In this document: piece after piece, positions 15,903 through 25,264 of the stretch | Layout: each line of letters opens with the position of its first letter | How positions within the stretch are numbered: the first letter of the stretch is position 1 | Assembly (NCBI RefSeq): GCF_033547095.1 | Contig: NZ_CP137852.1 | Location: 4,861,001 to 4,925,000, forward strand | DNA length: 64,000 nt | Direction of reading: 5' to 3' | Source of the DNA: Sediminicoccus rosea | Lineage (GTDB): Bacteria > Pseudomonadota > Alphaproteobacteria > Acetobacterales > Acetobacteraceae | The notes under the pieces: generated by a model | What the model was told of the DNA's origin: nothing | Databases searched by the model: none | The model's input: only the letters and a program-made list of their open reading frames with translations | Position numbers and translations under genes: made by a program

Positions 15903-17667
15903 CTTTCTTCGCCCCCTCGTCATCGCGGCTGGTCTTGCCGGGCTGATTCCGGCCGGCGTGCAGGCCCAGAGCCTGCCCGGCGGCGGGCTGCCACCCAACC
16001 TCGCCGCGGCCGCCGCCAGCATCGCGAACCGGGCCGGGGGCGGGACGGCGGGCGCCGCCGGCACCGCGCTGGCCGCCCCCCCGGGCGACCCCGGCACCAA
16101 CCGCCTGGGCAGCACGACCGAGGCCGAGGCCGGCGCCATGGCCGCGCTGCCGCTGGGCGAGGTCAGCCGCGCCAGCGGCCGGCCGACCGCGGTCTTCGGC
16201 GCATCGCTGTTCACCCAGTCCGCCGCCGCCTCCTCCGAGGCGCCGAACCCGAACTACGTGCTGACGCCGGGCGACCGCGTGGCCGTGCGCGTCTGGGGCG
16301 CGGTGGATGCCGACCAGAGCGGCATGATCGACCCCGCGGGCAATTTCTTCCTGCCCAATGTCGGCCCCATCCCGCTGGCCGGCACCCGCTCGGGCGATAT
16401 CCAGAGCCGGGTGGAGCAGGAGGTCCGGCGCCTCTACACCCAGCAGGTCCAGGTCTATGCGACCGTCCTCTCGGCCCAGCGCATCGGCGTCTTCGTCACG
16501 GGCTTCGTCCGCACGCCGGGGCGCTTCGCCGGCAGCGCCGCCGATTCCGTCATTGACTTCCTGGTCCGCGCCGGCGGCGTGGACCCCTCCCGCGGGAGCT
16601 TCCGCGAGATCTCCATCCTGCGCGGCGGCCGCCAGGCGGCCAGCGTGGACCTCTACCGCTTCCTGCTCGACGGCCGCCTGCCCGCGCTGCGCCTGCAGGA
16701 GGGCGACACGATCGTCGTCGGCCGGCAGCGCGCCCTGGTGGGGGCCACCGGCGGCGTTCGCAACAACTTCCTCTTCGAGGTGCCCGGCCAGATCATGACG
16801 GGGCGCGAGCTGATCGAATATGCCCGCCCCCTGCCCAGCGCCACCAACGCCATCATCCAGGGCACGCGGGATGGCCGGCCCTTCTCGCGCTACAGCACGC
16901 TGAGCGAATTCCACTCCCAGCGCCTCGGCGACCAGGATGTGGTGACCTTCATCACCGACCGCCCGATGCAGACCGTGCGCGTCACCGTCGAGGGCAGCCG
17001 CGTCGGCCCCTCCGTGCTGGTGATGGACCGCGACGCCCAGCTCTGCAACGCGCTCGACTACATCGAGGTGGACCCGACGCTGGCCGACACCAGCAGCATC
17101 TACATCCTGCGCGCCAGCGTCGCCGCCCAGCAGGCCCGCGCCCTGGCCGAGGCGTCGGACCGGCTGGAGCGCGCGCTCTTCCTCGCCACCTCCCCCACCC
17201 AGGGCGTGGCCGCCATCCGCTCGGCCGAGGCGCAGCAGATCTCCTCCTACCTGCAGCGCGCGCGACGCGTGGTGCCGGAGGGCCGGATCGTCGTGTTCAG
17301 CGGCGGGCGCTGCAACAGCATCCGCCTCGAGGACAACGACATCATCGTGATCCCCGAGCGGCGCGAGACGGTGCTCGTCACGGGCGAGGTCGGTGCGACG
17401 CGCGCCGTGCTCTGGCGCCCCGGCATCACCGTGGCGGACCTGATCCGCGAGGCGGGCGGCCTGACGGCGCGTGGCAACATGAACAGCATCATGATCCGCC
17501 GCGCCTCGGGCGAGGTGATCCTCGACCCGCGTGAGGCGCCCCGCGCGGGCGACGAGGTCATCGCCCTGCCCCGCATTGATCCGCGCAACCTCCAGGTTGC
17601 GCAGGACATCATGCAGGTGCTGTTCCAGGCTGCCCTGGCCGCGCGTGTCTTCGTGCCGGTAAATTAG
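15892..17667 (+). CDS. Polysaccharide export channel protein (KpsD/Wza type, SLBB domains)
   Basis: A 591-residue exported protein. The signal peptide (to about residue 26, AGVQAQS) lacks a lipobox Cys, as in KpsD. A low-complexity Ala/Gly stretch follows. The polysaccharide export domain starts near 119 (NYVLTPGDRVAVRVWG, then DPAGNFFLPNVG), with SLBB domains after it (FVTGFVRTPGRF near 200 and VLVTGEVGA near 495). It should form the periplasmic/outer-membrane conduit. The start overlaps the KpsE-like gene by 11 bp. No polymerase or glycosyltransferase gene follows; a hairpin at 17684-17721 closes the operon. Confidence 0.88.
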   Translation: MRADFLRPLVIAAGLAGLIPAGVQAQSLPGGGLPPNLAAAAASIANRAGGGTAGAAGTALAAPPGDPGTNRLGSTTEAEAGAMAALPLGEVSRASGRPTAVFGASLFTQSAAASSEAPNPNYVLTPGDRVAVRVWGAVDADQSGMIDPAGNFFLPNVGPIPLAGTRSGDIQSRVEQEVRRLYTQQVQVYATVLSAQRIGVFVTGFVRTPGRFAGSAADSVIDFLVRAGGVDPSRGSFREISILRGGRQAASVDLYRFLLDGRLPALRLQEGDTIVVGRQRALVGATGGVRNNFLFEVPGQIMTGRELIEYARPLPSATNAIIQGTRDGRPFSRYSTLSEFHSQRLGDQDVVTFITDRPMQTVRVTVEGSRVGPSVLVMDRDAQLCNALDYIEVDPTLADTSSIYILRASVAAQQARALAEASDRLERALFLATSPTQGVAAIRSAEAQQISSYLQRARRVVPEGRIVVFSGGRCNSIRLEDNDIIVIPERRETVLVTGEVGATRAVLWRPGITVADLIREAGGLTARGNMNSIMIRRASGEVILDPREAPRAGDEVIALPRIDPRNLQVAQDIMQVLFQAALAARVFVPVN

Positions 17668-17683
17668 AGTAACAGAGGCCAGG

Positions 17684-17721
17684 GCGGCGGGGCGGGGCCG
17701 ACGCGGCCCGAGCCCCGCCGC
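17684..17721 (+). terminator. Long nested GC hairpin after the capsule export operon
   Basis: The outer stem is GCGGCGGGGC (17684-17693) with GCCCCGCCGC (17712-17721). The inner stem is GGGCCG/CGGCCC around ACG. It begins 16 bp after the kpsD-like stop. No T tract follows, so the termination role is probable rather than certain. Confidence 0.5.
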
Positions 17722-17878
17722 GCCCCGGAAAAAGCGCGCCACGGCCCCTCCGCAACGCCACCGCCCCGGCATTGCGGCGTTGCACAATTTTGGGTTGACC
17801 TGCCGTCCCGCTTAGGTTGCAGATGGGGCAAGGTTTGCGGTGGGCCGTCCTGGCCCATCGCCTGAGGGGTCTCTCTGC

Positions 17879-19042
17879 ATGCGGTTTTTCGTAGCGTCGG
17901 TGTTCCTGGCGGCGGTCTCGATGGTGCAGCCCGCCCAGGCGCAGATGGGACCCGGCGGCCCACCCCCGGCCGTGGGCGTCGTCGAGGCGCGGCGGCAGCC
18001 GGTGACCGAGAGCACCGAGTTCATCGGCCGTATCGAGGCGATCAACCGCGTGGACCTGCGCGCCCGCATCACCGGCTTCCTGGAGGAGCGCCTGTTCCGC
18101 GAGGGCACCGAGGTGGAGGAGGGCAAGCTCCTCTTCCGCATGGAGCGCGCGCCCTTCGAGGCGCAGCTGGAACAGGCCAAGGCGAATGTCGCCTCGGCCG
18201 AGGCGCAGCTCGCCAATGCCCGCACCTCGCTCGCCCGCGCGCGGGAATTGCGGACGACCGGCACCGGCACCCAGGTCGCGCTCGACAACGCACAGGCGCA
18301 GGAGCGCACCTCCGCCGCCACGCTGCTCGGCGCCCAGGCGGCGGTGCGCGTGGCCGAGATCAACCTGGCCTATACCAACATCTACGCGCCCTTCGCCGGC
18401 GCCATCGGGCGCTCCACCTACACGCCCGGCAACGTCGTCTCCCCCTCCAGCGAGCCGCTTGCCACCATCGTCAGCCAGGACCCGATGCGCGTCGCCTTCA
18501 CCATCGCCCAGCGCACCGCGCTCGAGCTGCGTGAGCGCTACGAGGGGCGCGGCGGTGCAGCCGCGGTGGTGGTCCGCATCCGCCAGTCGGACGGCACGAT
18601 CTACCCGCTGCCCGGCCAGATCGACTTCATCGACACGCAGGTCAGCCGCGACACGGATTCGATCCTGGTGCGCGCCAGCATCGCCAACCCGATCCGTGCC
18701 GGCATGCAGCAGAACGACATCGGCGCGCGGCAGCTGGTGGACGGGCAGTTCGTGACCGTGCTGCTGGAGAGCGCCCAGCCGGTGATGGCCGTGACCATCC
18801 CGCGCTCGGCCATCGCGCAGGACCAGGCGGGCTTCTTCGTCTTCATCGTGGATGGCGAGGGCCGCGCCCAGCGCCGCAACGTGACGCTCGGCCGCAGCAC
18901 CGCCGAGACCGCCGTGATCGAGAGCGGCCTGGAAGCCGGCCAGCGCGTGATCACCGAGGGCATCCAGCGCGTCCGCCCCGGCCAGCCGGTGAACGCCGCC
19001 CCCGCCGGGGTCAGGCCCGCAGCCACCGGCCGGCCGGGCTGA
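17879..19042 (+). CDS. RND efflux periplasmic adaptor (AcrA/MexA family)
   Basis: A 387-residue membrane fusion protein. The ATG at 17879 gives a clean signal peptide ([21 protein letters not shown]); an upstream ATG would put a charged extension before it. No lipobox Cys is present. The barrel-sandwich half motif [24 protein letters not shown], the alpha-hairpin (about 95-150), the second lipoyl half ([15 protein letters not shown]) and the beta-barrel are in order. It bridges the RND pump encoded 6 bp downstream to an outer-membrane factor not in this window. Confidence 0.92.
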   Translation: MRFFVASVFLAAVSMVQPAQAQMGPGGPPPAVGVVEARRQPVTESTEFIGRIEAINRVDLRARITGFLEERLFREGTEVEEGKLLFRMERAPFEAQLEQAKANVASAEAQLANARTSLARARELRTTGTGTQVALDNAQAQERTSAATLLGAQAAVRVAEINLAYTNIYAPFAGAIGRSTYTPGNVVSPSSEPLATIVSQDPMRVAFTIAQRTALELRERYEGRGGAAAVVVRIRQSDGTIYPLPGQIDFIDTQVSRDTDSILVRASIANPIRAGMQQNDIGARQLVDGQFVTVLLESAQPVMAVTIPRSAIAQDQAGFFVFIVDGEGRAQRRNVTLGRSTAETAVIESGLEAGQRVITEGIQRVRPGQPVNAAPAGVRPAATGRPG

Positions 19043-19048
19043 CGCCGC

Positions 19049-22000
19049 ATGTTCTCCGCCATCTTCGTCCGCCGCCCGCGCTTCGCCATCGTCATCTCGA
19101 TCGTGATGACGCTGGCCGGCGCGCTCTCCATGTTCAACATCCCGGTGGCGCAGTTCCCGGACATCGTGCCCCCCGTGGTGCAGGTGACCGCGCGCTATCC
19201 CGGCGCCTCGGCCGCCGTGGTGGAAGCCACCGTCGCCCAGCCCATCGAAAGTGCCGTGAACGGCGCGGACCGCATGCTCTACATGCGCTCCAACTCGGGC
19301 AGCGATGGCAGCTACTCGCTGGCCGTCACCTTCGCGCTCGGCACCAATCCCGACATCAACACGGTGAACGTGAACAACCGCGTGCAGGGCATCCTGGCGC
19401 GGTTGCCGCAGGAGGTGCAGCGCGCCGGCGTCACGGTCCGCAAGCAGTCCTCGGCGGTGCTGCAGTTCATCGGCGTCTCCTCCACCAATCCGGAGCACCC
19501 GCCGCTCTTCCTCTCAAACTACGTCACCATCAACATGCTGGACACGCTGCGCCGCCTGCCCGGCGTGGGCGACGTGCAGATGTTCGGCGCGCAGGACTAC
19601 TCCATGCGCGTCTGGTTCGAGGTGGACCGGCTGAACAACCTCAACGTCTCCCCCTCCGAGATCATCGCGGCCATCCAGGCGCAGAACATCCAGGCGGCGG
19701 CGGGCCGCATCGGCGCGCGGCCGATCGGCGAGGACCAGCAGTTCCAGTTCAACATCCAGACCCAGGGCCGCCTGATCACGCCCGATGAGTTCGGCGCCAT
19801 CGTCATCCGCGCCAATGCCGACGGCTCGGTGCTGCGCGTGCGCGACGTGGCGCGGGTGGAGCTGGGTGCGGCCAACATGGATGTGGAGGCGCGGCTGAAC
19901 GGCCAGGCCACCGTCACCATGGGCGTCTATCTCTCGCCGGGCGCCAATGCCGTGCAGGTCGCGCAGCTCGTCAGCCGCACCCTCGCCACGATGGGCCAGC
20001 GCTTCCCGGAAGGGATGACCAGCACGGTGATCTACGACACCTCCACCTTCGTGACCGACACGATGCATGAGGTGATCAAGACCCTGATCGAGGCCTTCAT
20101 CCTCGTCGTCATCGTGGTCTATCTCTTCCTGGGCTCGCTGCGCGCCACCATCATCCCGACCATCGCGGTGCCGGTCAGCCTGATCGGCACCTTCGCGGTG
20201 CTGTTCGCGCTAGGTTATTCGGCCAACACCATCTCGCTGCTCGCGATGGTGCTCGCCATCGGCATCGTCGTGGATGACGCGATCGTGGTGGTCGAGAATG
20301 TCGAGCGCGTGATGGAGGAGGAGCCCGACCTCACGCCGGCCGAGGCCACCAACAAGGCGATGGGCGAGATCACGGCGCCGATCATCGCCATCACCCTCGT
20401 CCTGCTCTCGGTCTTCGTGCCGATCGGCCTGATCTCTGGCGTCTCGGGCGTGCTGTTCAAGCAGTTCGCGGTGACCATCAGCGTCGCCATGATCATCTCG
20501 GCGATCAACGCGCTGACGCTCTCCCCCGCGCTCTGCGCCATCGTGCTCCGGCATGAGGGGCAGAAGCGCGGGCCCATCAAGTATGTGCTGCGCGCCATCG
20601 ACAAGGTGCGCGACGGCTATGCCTGGATCGTGGGCCGGCTGGTGCGCGTGGCCTTCCTCTCGATCATCCTGACCGGCGTCTTCGCCTGGGGCATCTTCTC
20701 GCTCGGCAGCCGCACGCCGCAGGGCTTCCTGCCGCAGGAGGACCAGGGCGCCTTCTTCGTCCAGCTCCAGCTGCCGCAGGGCTCCTCGGTCGCGCGCACG
20801 CGCGAGGCGACGATCCAGGTGGAGAATTTCCTCCGCCAGAACCCGGCGATCGAGAACATCCTCTCCATCATCGGCTTCTCCTTCATTGACGGCGGGGCAC
20901 AGCCCAACTCGGCCTTCCTCGTCGCGCGGATGAAGCCCTTCGAGGACCGCACGACGGTGGAGGCCAGCGTCTTCACCGGCATCCGCTCGGTCTTCGGCTT
21001 CGCCGCCGGCTTCCGCGTCGCCAATGTCTTCGCCTTCAACGTGCCGCCCATCCTCGGCCTCGGCACGGGCGGCGGCTTCGAATACCAGCTCCAGGACTTC
21101 GAGGGGCGCGACCCGGTGGAGCTGGGCGGCGCGATGATGGGCATGATGATCGCGGCCAACCAGGATGCACGGCTGGCCGGCGTCTTCTCCACCTTCTCGC
21201 CCACCACGCCCTCGCTCTACCTCGACGTGGACCGTGACAAGGCGCAGGCGCTGGGCGTTCGCATCAGCGACATCTTCACCACGTTGCAGGCCTCGCTCGG
21301 CGGCTTCTACGTGAACGACTTCAACCTCTTCGGCCGCACCTGGCAGGTGAACATCCAGGCCGAGGCGGTGGACCGCGACGACATCCCCGACATCTGGCGC
21401 CTGCAGGTCCGCAATGCGCGCGGGCAGATGGTGCCGCTGCGCGCCTTCGCCGATGTGCGGGTCGTGCTCGGCCCGCAGACCATCCAGCGCTACAATAACG
21501 TCCGCTCGGTGACGCTGAACGGCCAGGGCAGGCCCGGCATCTCCTCGGGCGATGCGATGGCGGCGATGGAGGAGCTTTCCACCCGCGTGCTGCCCTCGGG
21601 CTACAGCTTCGACTGGACCGGCACCGCCTATCAGGAGAAGCAGGCCTCGGGCCAGACCACGGCGCTGATCGCGCTCGCGCTGCTCTTTGCCTATCTCTTC
21701 CTGGTGGCGCTGTATGAGAGCTGGACCATCCCGGTGCCCGTGCTGCTCTCGGTCGCGGTGGGCGGTCTTGGCTCCTTCGCGGCGCTGGTCATCGCGGGGC
21801 TGCCGCTCAACGTCTATGCGCAGATCGGCCTTGTCGTGCTCATCGCGCTGGCGGCGAAGAACGGCATCCTGATCATCGAATTCGCGAAGGAGCAGCGCGA
21901 GAAGGGCCTGCCCATCCAGGAGGCCGCGGTGCTCGGCTCCAAGATGAGGTTCCGCGCGGTGATGATGACGAGCTTCGCCTTCATCCTGGGCCTGGTGCCG

Positions 22001-22192
22001 CTGATCACGGCGACGGGTGCCGCCGCGCTGTCACGCCAGGCGGTGGGCCTGCCGGTCTTCGGCGGCATGCTCGCGGCGTCGGTCATCGGCATCTTCATGA
22101 TCCCGATGCTCTACGTGGTGTTCCAGTCCCTGCGCGAGCGGGTGAAGGGGCTGTTCGGCAAGCGCGAAGGTGAGCCCGCGAAGGCGCATTGA
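19049..22192 (+). CDS. RND multidrug efflux pump (AcrB/MexB, HAE1 family)
   Basis: A 1047-residue proton-driven inner-membrane transporter of full AcrB length. It begins [16 protein letters not shown], the usual amphipathic start and TM1. The large periplasmic loops follow, then TM4 with the proton-relay pair in [19 protein letters not shown], the second half starting near 530, and the family end [14 protein letters not shown] tail. HAE1 membership suggests hydrophobic or amphiphilic drug efflux. It forms an operon with the adaptor gene; no TolC-type gene follows. A tandem repeat array starts 30 bp after the stop. Confidence 0.94.
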   Translation: MFSAIFVRRPRFAIVISIVMTLAGALSMFNIPVAQFPDIVPPVVQVTARYPGASAAVVEATVAQPIESAVNGADRMLYMRSNSGSDGSYSLAVTFALGTNPDINTVNVNNRVQGILARLPQEVQRAGVTVRKQSSAVLQFIGVSSTNPEHPPLFLSNYVTINMLDTLRRLPGVGDVQMFGAQDYSMRVWFEVDRLNNLNVSPSEIIAAIQAQNIQAAAGRIGARPIGEDQQFQFNIQTQGRLITPDEFGAIVIRANADGSVLRVRDVARVELGAANMDVEARLNGQATVTMGVYLSPGANAVQVAQLVSRTLATMGQRFPEGMTSTVIYDTSTFVTDTMHEVIKTLIEAFILVVIVVYLFLGSLRATIIPTIAVPVSLIGTFAVLFALGYSANTISLLAMVLAIGIVVDDAIVVVENVERVMEEEPDLTPAEATNKAMGEITAPIIAITLVLLSVFVPIGLISGVSGVLFKQFAVTISVAMIISAINALTLSPALCAIVLRHEGQKRGPIKYVLRAIDKVRDGYAWIVGRLVRVAFLSIILTGVFAWGIFSLGSRTPQGFLPQEDQGAFFVQLQLPQGSSVARTREATIQVENFLRQNPAIENILSIIGFSFIDGGAQPNSAFLVARMKPFEDRTTVEASVFTGIRSVFGFAAGFRVANVFAFNVPPILGLGTGGGFEYQLQDFEGRDPVELGGAMMGMMIAANQDARLAGVFSTFSPTTPSLYLDVDRDKAQALGVRISDIFTTLQASLGGFYVNDFNLFGRTWQVNIQAEAVDRDDIPDIWRLQVRNARGQMVPLRAFADVRVVLGPQTIQRYNNVRSVTLNGQGRPGISSGDAMAAMEELSTRVLPSGYSFDWTGTAYQEKQASGQTTALIALALLFAYLFLVALYESWTIPVPVLLSVAVGGLGSFAALVIAGLPLNVYAQIGLVVLIALAAKNGILIIEFAKEQREKGLPIQEAAVLGSKMRFRAVMMTSFAFILGLVPLITATGAAALSRQAVGLPVFGGMLAASVIGIFMIPMLYVVFQSLRERVKGLFGKREGEPAKAH

Positions 22193-22221
22193 GGCGGGCG
22201 GGCGCCCAACGCCCGCCCCGA

Positions 22222-22737
22222 CCCACCCGGCCGCACGGCGCTTGAGGGCGCCAAACAAGCCCATCCGGCCGCACGGCGGCCGGCGCAGCCCGAAAAGGCC
22301 AGTGGCCCGGCGCGCCAGCCGCGCGGCGAAGCCCAAGCCGCCGGAGGCGGCGCCCGGCGTCTGAGGGCGCTCAACAAAACCATCCGGCCGCAACCGCGGC
22401 CGGCGCCGCCCAACCGGGCTCATGGTCCAGCGCGGCCGTGGTGCGGCGAAGCCAAGCCGCCGGAGGCGGCGCCCGGCGTCTGCGGGCGCTCTACAAAACC
22501 ATCCGGCCGCAACCGCGGCCGGCGCCGCCCAACCGGGCTCATGGTCCAGCGCGGCCGTGGTGCGGCGAAGCCAAGCCGCCGGAGGCGGCGCCCGGCGTCT
22601 GAGGGCGCTCTACAAAACCATCCGGCCGCAACCGCGGCCGGCGCCGCCCAACCGGGCTCATGGTCCAGCGCGGCCGTGGTGCGGCGAAGCCAAGCCGCCG
22701 GAGGCGGCGCCCGGCGTCTGAGGGCGCTAAATCGGCG
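22222..22737. repeat. 119-bp tandem repeat array with multi-hairpin units
   Basis: Three nearly identical 119-bp units start at 22381, 22500 and 22619. A diverged 119-bp unit precedes them at 22262, and a shortened remnant at 22222-22261. Each unit has ATCCGGCCGC-AAC-GCGGCCGGCG, then a spacer with CCGGGCTCATGGTCCAG, then GCGAAGCCAAGC, the stem GCCGCC/GGCGGC, and GCCCGGCGTCTGAGGGC. The last unit runs into the stop codon of the DUF2889 gene. Open frames crossing it are artefacts of the repeat. It accounts for the 534 bp between the RND pump and DUF2889 genes. Confidence 0.92.
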
Positions 22738-23320
22738 TCTCTTCCCGCTTCTCGGCGAGGTCGCTCCATTCGGGCCACTTCTTCCGCACCACCGGGCTGT
22801 CCGGCGCATAGGCGTGGCAGGTGCCGAGCAGGGCGGGGCGCTTGCGCGGCGCGCCGGCCGCCTCGGCCTTGCGCTGCGCCGCCTGGCGGCGGTTGCGCAG
22901 CGGCCACATGGTCTGGAAGGCGACGGTGCCCATCTGCGCCAGCACCTCGCGCAGATGAGTGCAGCCCAGCACGCCGCCGACCCGCTCATTCACCGCGCGG
23001 TTGAAGCCGGGGCCGATGGTCAGCCCCGCGAGCTTGGCGAAGGCCGGCGTGGCGCCGGTGCAGACGGCGAAGGGCGTGTGGTCGGAGGCCGCTTCGCAGG
23101 CGATGATCAGCATGTCCTCGTTGATCGTCATCCGCACCCACATGCCATGGATCGGGTCGCCCGGGCCGACCTGGCCGCGATGTTCCGAGGGGAAGCCGTA
23201 GGTCTTGGTGTCGGTGAGATGCGCCTCGATGTCCACCAGCCCGTCCTCGCGCACATAGCCGCGCAGCTGGATGTCGCGCAGGTGTTCGAGCTTGCGGGGG
23301 GCGGGGGCTGAGAGCGGCAT
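22727..23320 (-). CDS. DUF2889 domain protein
   Basis: A 197-residue soluble protein of unknown function. It shows the DUF2889 pattern as I know it: an RDIQLRGYVREDGLVDIEAHL beginning region, a DTKTY segment, HGMWVRMTI, and GCTHLREVLAQMGTVAFQ (residues near 125-145). The conserved His/Cys-Thr-His pair could bind a ligand or metal, but no activity is established. I chose the ATG at 23320; frames extending further upstream add sequence unlike the family and enter the secB promoter region. The stop lies inside the last repeat unit. Confidence 0.75.
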   Translation of the reverse strand: MPLSAPAPRKLEHLRDIQLRGYVREDGLVDIEAHLTDTKTYGFPSEHRGQVGPGDPIHGMWVRMTINEDMLIIACEAASDHTPFAVCTGATPAFAKLAGLTIGPGFNRAVNERVGGVLGCTHLREVLAQMGTVAFQTMWPLRNRRQAAQRKAEAAGAPRKRPALLGTCHAYAPDSPVVRKKWPEWSDLAEKREETPI

Positions 23321-23429
23321 CCGCCAGAGATAGGCGTTTGATGCGCCGCCGCAAAGGGCGCGACACGTCTGGCGGCACCGCCCGCCCCGTGGTAGCGCCC
23401 CCCCATCCGCATTGATCGAAGGCGATCCC

Positions 23430-23909
23430 ATGTCCGACCAGCCCCAGAACCCCGCCAATGGCAGCTCCGGCCAGGAGCCCATGCCGATCGTCCTGAACAT
23501 CCAGTTCACCAAGGACCTCTCCTTCGAGGTGCCCGGCGCGCCGGGCATCTACGCCACGCTGCGCGAGCAGCCGCGCGTGGACCTGGCGCTCGACGTGCAG
23601 GCCCGCCCGATCCAGGAGGGCGAGAACGTCTTCGAGGTGTCGCTGATGATCCGCGCCGACGCCAAGTCGGGCGAGACGCCCTGCTTCATCGCGGAGCTGA
23701 CCTATTGCGGCATCTTCACCCTGAACGTCCCGCAGGAGCATCTGGAGCCGGTGCTGCTGGTGGAATGCCCGCGCCTGCTCTTCCCCTTCGCCCGCAACAT
23801 CCTGGCCGATGTGACGCGCGAGGGCGGCTTCCCGCCGGTGATGCTGAACCCGATCGACTTCGTGCAGCTCTGGCAGAACCGCCGCGCCCAGCCGGTCGGC
23901 ACGGCCTGA
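23430..23909 (+). CDS. secB: Protein-export chaperone SecB
   Basis: A 159-residue cytoplasmic chaperone that keeps preproteins unfolded and delivers them to SecA; it works as a tetramer. The family signature is clear: YTKD-like QFTKDLSFEVPGAP near 30-45, then FEVSLMIRADA, and CPRLLFPFARNILADVTREGGFPPVMLNPIDF near 110-145. I chose the ATG at 23430; the ATG at 23412 adds only a poorly conserved hexapeptide. It is a single gene ended by a strong terminator at 23917. Confidence 0.95.
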   Translation: MSDQPQNPANGSSGQEPMPIVLNIQFTKDLSFEVPGAPGIYATLREQPRVDLALDVQARPIQEGENVFEVSLMIRADAKSGETPCFIAELTYCGIFTLNVPQEHLEPVLLVECPRLLFPFARNILADVTREGGFPPVMLNPIDFVQLWQNRRAQPVGTA

Positions 23910-23916
23910 GGCGCCC

Positions 23917-23945
23917 CCGGGGAGGGGCCACCCTCCCCGGATTTT
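23917..23945 (+). terminator. Rho-independent terminator of secB
   Basis: A perfect 10-bp stem, CCGGGGAGGG, loop GCCA, CCCTCCCCGG, followed by ATTTT, 7 bp after the secB stop. Confidence 0.88.
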
Positions 23946-24067
23946 GAATATCCGGGCGATCAGTCTGCGCACGAAATTATAAATATCTGCAAAAAATACA
24001 CGCAGAGCTTGCATTTCCTGCAAACAGCTCGCTCTATTTGAGCCAACGGTAACCAAAGGTTAGCCGC
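23946..24067 (+). promoter_or_regulatory. AT-rich leader of the glycan operon
   Basis: This 122-bp stretch is strikingly AT-rich compared with the window (for example AAATTATAAATATC and GCAAAAAATACA). It includes the inverted repeats TTGCA-TTTCC-TGCAA and GGTAACC. It separates the secB terminator from the aminotransferase gene and presumably holds its promoter. I cannot assign a convincing -35/-10 pair. Confidence 0.45.
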
Positions 24068-25255
24068 ATGGCTCCTGTTCGCCTTGCCTTGCCCGCCGAC
24101 TCCCCGCGGCCCCTGCACGAGAGCCTCCCGGCGCCCCTTCCGCTCTCCCCGCCCCATCTCGCCGGCGGCGAACTGGACAGTTTGCGGCGCTCCCTCGAAT
24201 CCGGCTGGCTGGCCCCCGCCGGGCCCGAGCTCCAGGCCTTCGAGGCCGAAATCGCCCAGGTGGCGCGCCAGCCGCATGCGCTTGCCACCAGCTCCGGCAC
24301 GGCCGCGCTCCATCTCGGCTTCCGGGTGCTCGGCGTGCAACCGGGCGACGAGGTCTGGGCGCCGAGCCTGACCTTCGTGGCGACCGTGGCCCCCGCCGTG
24401 CAGATGGGCGCCACCCCCCGCTTCCTCGACGTGGACCCCGCCTCCTGGACGCTCGATCCGCACCTGCTGCGCGAGGAGCTGGCCGCCGCCGCCCGGCGCG
24501 GCCGCCTGCCGCGCTGCGTGGTCCCGGCCGACCTCTACGGCCAGCCGGCCGACATGACGGCGATCCGCGAGGCCTGCGACGCCTGGGGCGTTCCCATCCT
24601 GTCGGACAGCGCCTGCTCGCTCGGCGCCATGCAGCATGGCCGCCCGGCCGGGCATGGCGCGCGGCTGGTGGCGCTGAGCTTCAACGGCAACAAGATCGTT
24701 ACCGCGGGCGGCGGCGGGGCGCTGCTCTCGGGCGATGCGGCGCTGATCGCCCAGGCCCGGGCCCTGGCGACGCAGGCGAAGGAACCCGCCGTGCACTACC
24801 AGCACGAGACGACGGGCTTCAACTACGCCATGAGTTCCCTGCTCGCCGCCGTCGGCCGCGCCCAATTGCCGAGCCTGGCCGAGCGGGTGACGACGCGGCG
24901 CGCCATCTTCGCCCGCTACGCCAAGGCGCTGGCCGGCCTGGCCGGCCTGACCTTCATGCCCGAGCCCGCCTGGGCCCATTCCTCGCGCTGGCTCACCGCC
25001 ATGCTGGTGGACCCGCGCGCCTTCGGCACGGACCGCGAGACGCTGCGCCGCGCCCTGGCCGAGGAAGGGATCGAGAGCCGACCGGTCTGGAAGCCGCTGC
25101 ATCTCCAGCCCGCCTTCCGCGATGCGCCGGTGGTGGGCGGGCGGGTGGCGGCCGCGCTGTTCGAGGAGGGCCTCTGCCTGCCCTCGGGCAGCGGGATGAG
25201 CCCGGCCGACCAGGCGCGTGTCATCGGCGTGATCCGCGCCCTGCACCGGGGGTAA
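24068..25255 (+). CDS. DegT/DnrJ/EryC1/StrS family sugar aminotransferase
   Basis: A 395-residue PLP enzyme that transaminates keto groups on nucleotide sugars. Visible features are the phosphate-binding TSSGTAALHLG (75-85), EVWAPSLTFVATVAPAVQMGATPRFLDVDP (95-125), SDSACSLGA with the PLP-ring Asp (near 180), and the Schiff-base lysine Lys209 in SFNGNKIVTAGGGGAL. The first gene of a three-gene unit with two glycosyltransferases, so it likely makes an amino sugar for a surface glycan. It could be exported by the KpsMT-like system 10 kb upstream, but that is inference. Confidence 0.88.
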   Translation: MAPVRLALPADSPRPLHESLPAPLPLSPPHLAGGELDSLRRSLESGWLAPAGPELQAFEAEIAQVARQPHALATSSGTAALHLGFRVLGVQPGDEVWAPSLTFVATVAPAVQMGATPRFLDVDPASWTLDPHLLREELAAAARRGRLPRCVVPADLYGQPADMTAIREACDAWGVPILSDSACSLGAMQHGRPAGHGARLVALSFNGNKIVTAGGGGALLSGDAALIAQARALATQAKEPAVHYQHETTGFNYAMSSLLAAVGRAQLPSLAERVTTRRAIFARYAKALAGLAGLTFMPEPAWAHSSRWLTAMLVDPRAFGTDRETLRRALAEEGIESRPVWKPLHLQPAFRDAPVVGGRVAAALFEEGLCLPSGSGMSPADQARVIGVIRALHRG

Positions 25256-25264
25256 CGCCACGGC

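Noticed and set aside
22222-22737. CRISPR array
   Set aside because: The units are adjoining 119-bp repeats without unique spacers, and no cas genes are present.
22420-23311. Open frames on both strands through the tandem array
   Set aside because: They repeat the same peptide because the 119-bp period shifts frame; no ribosome sites and no domain. They are products of the repeat, not genes.
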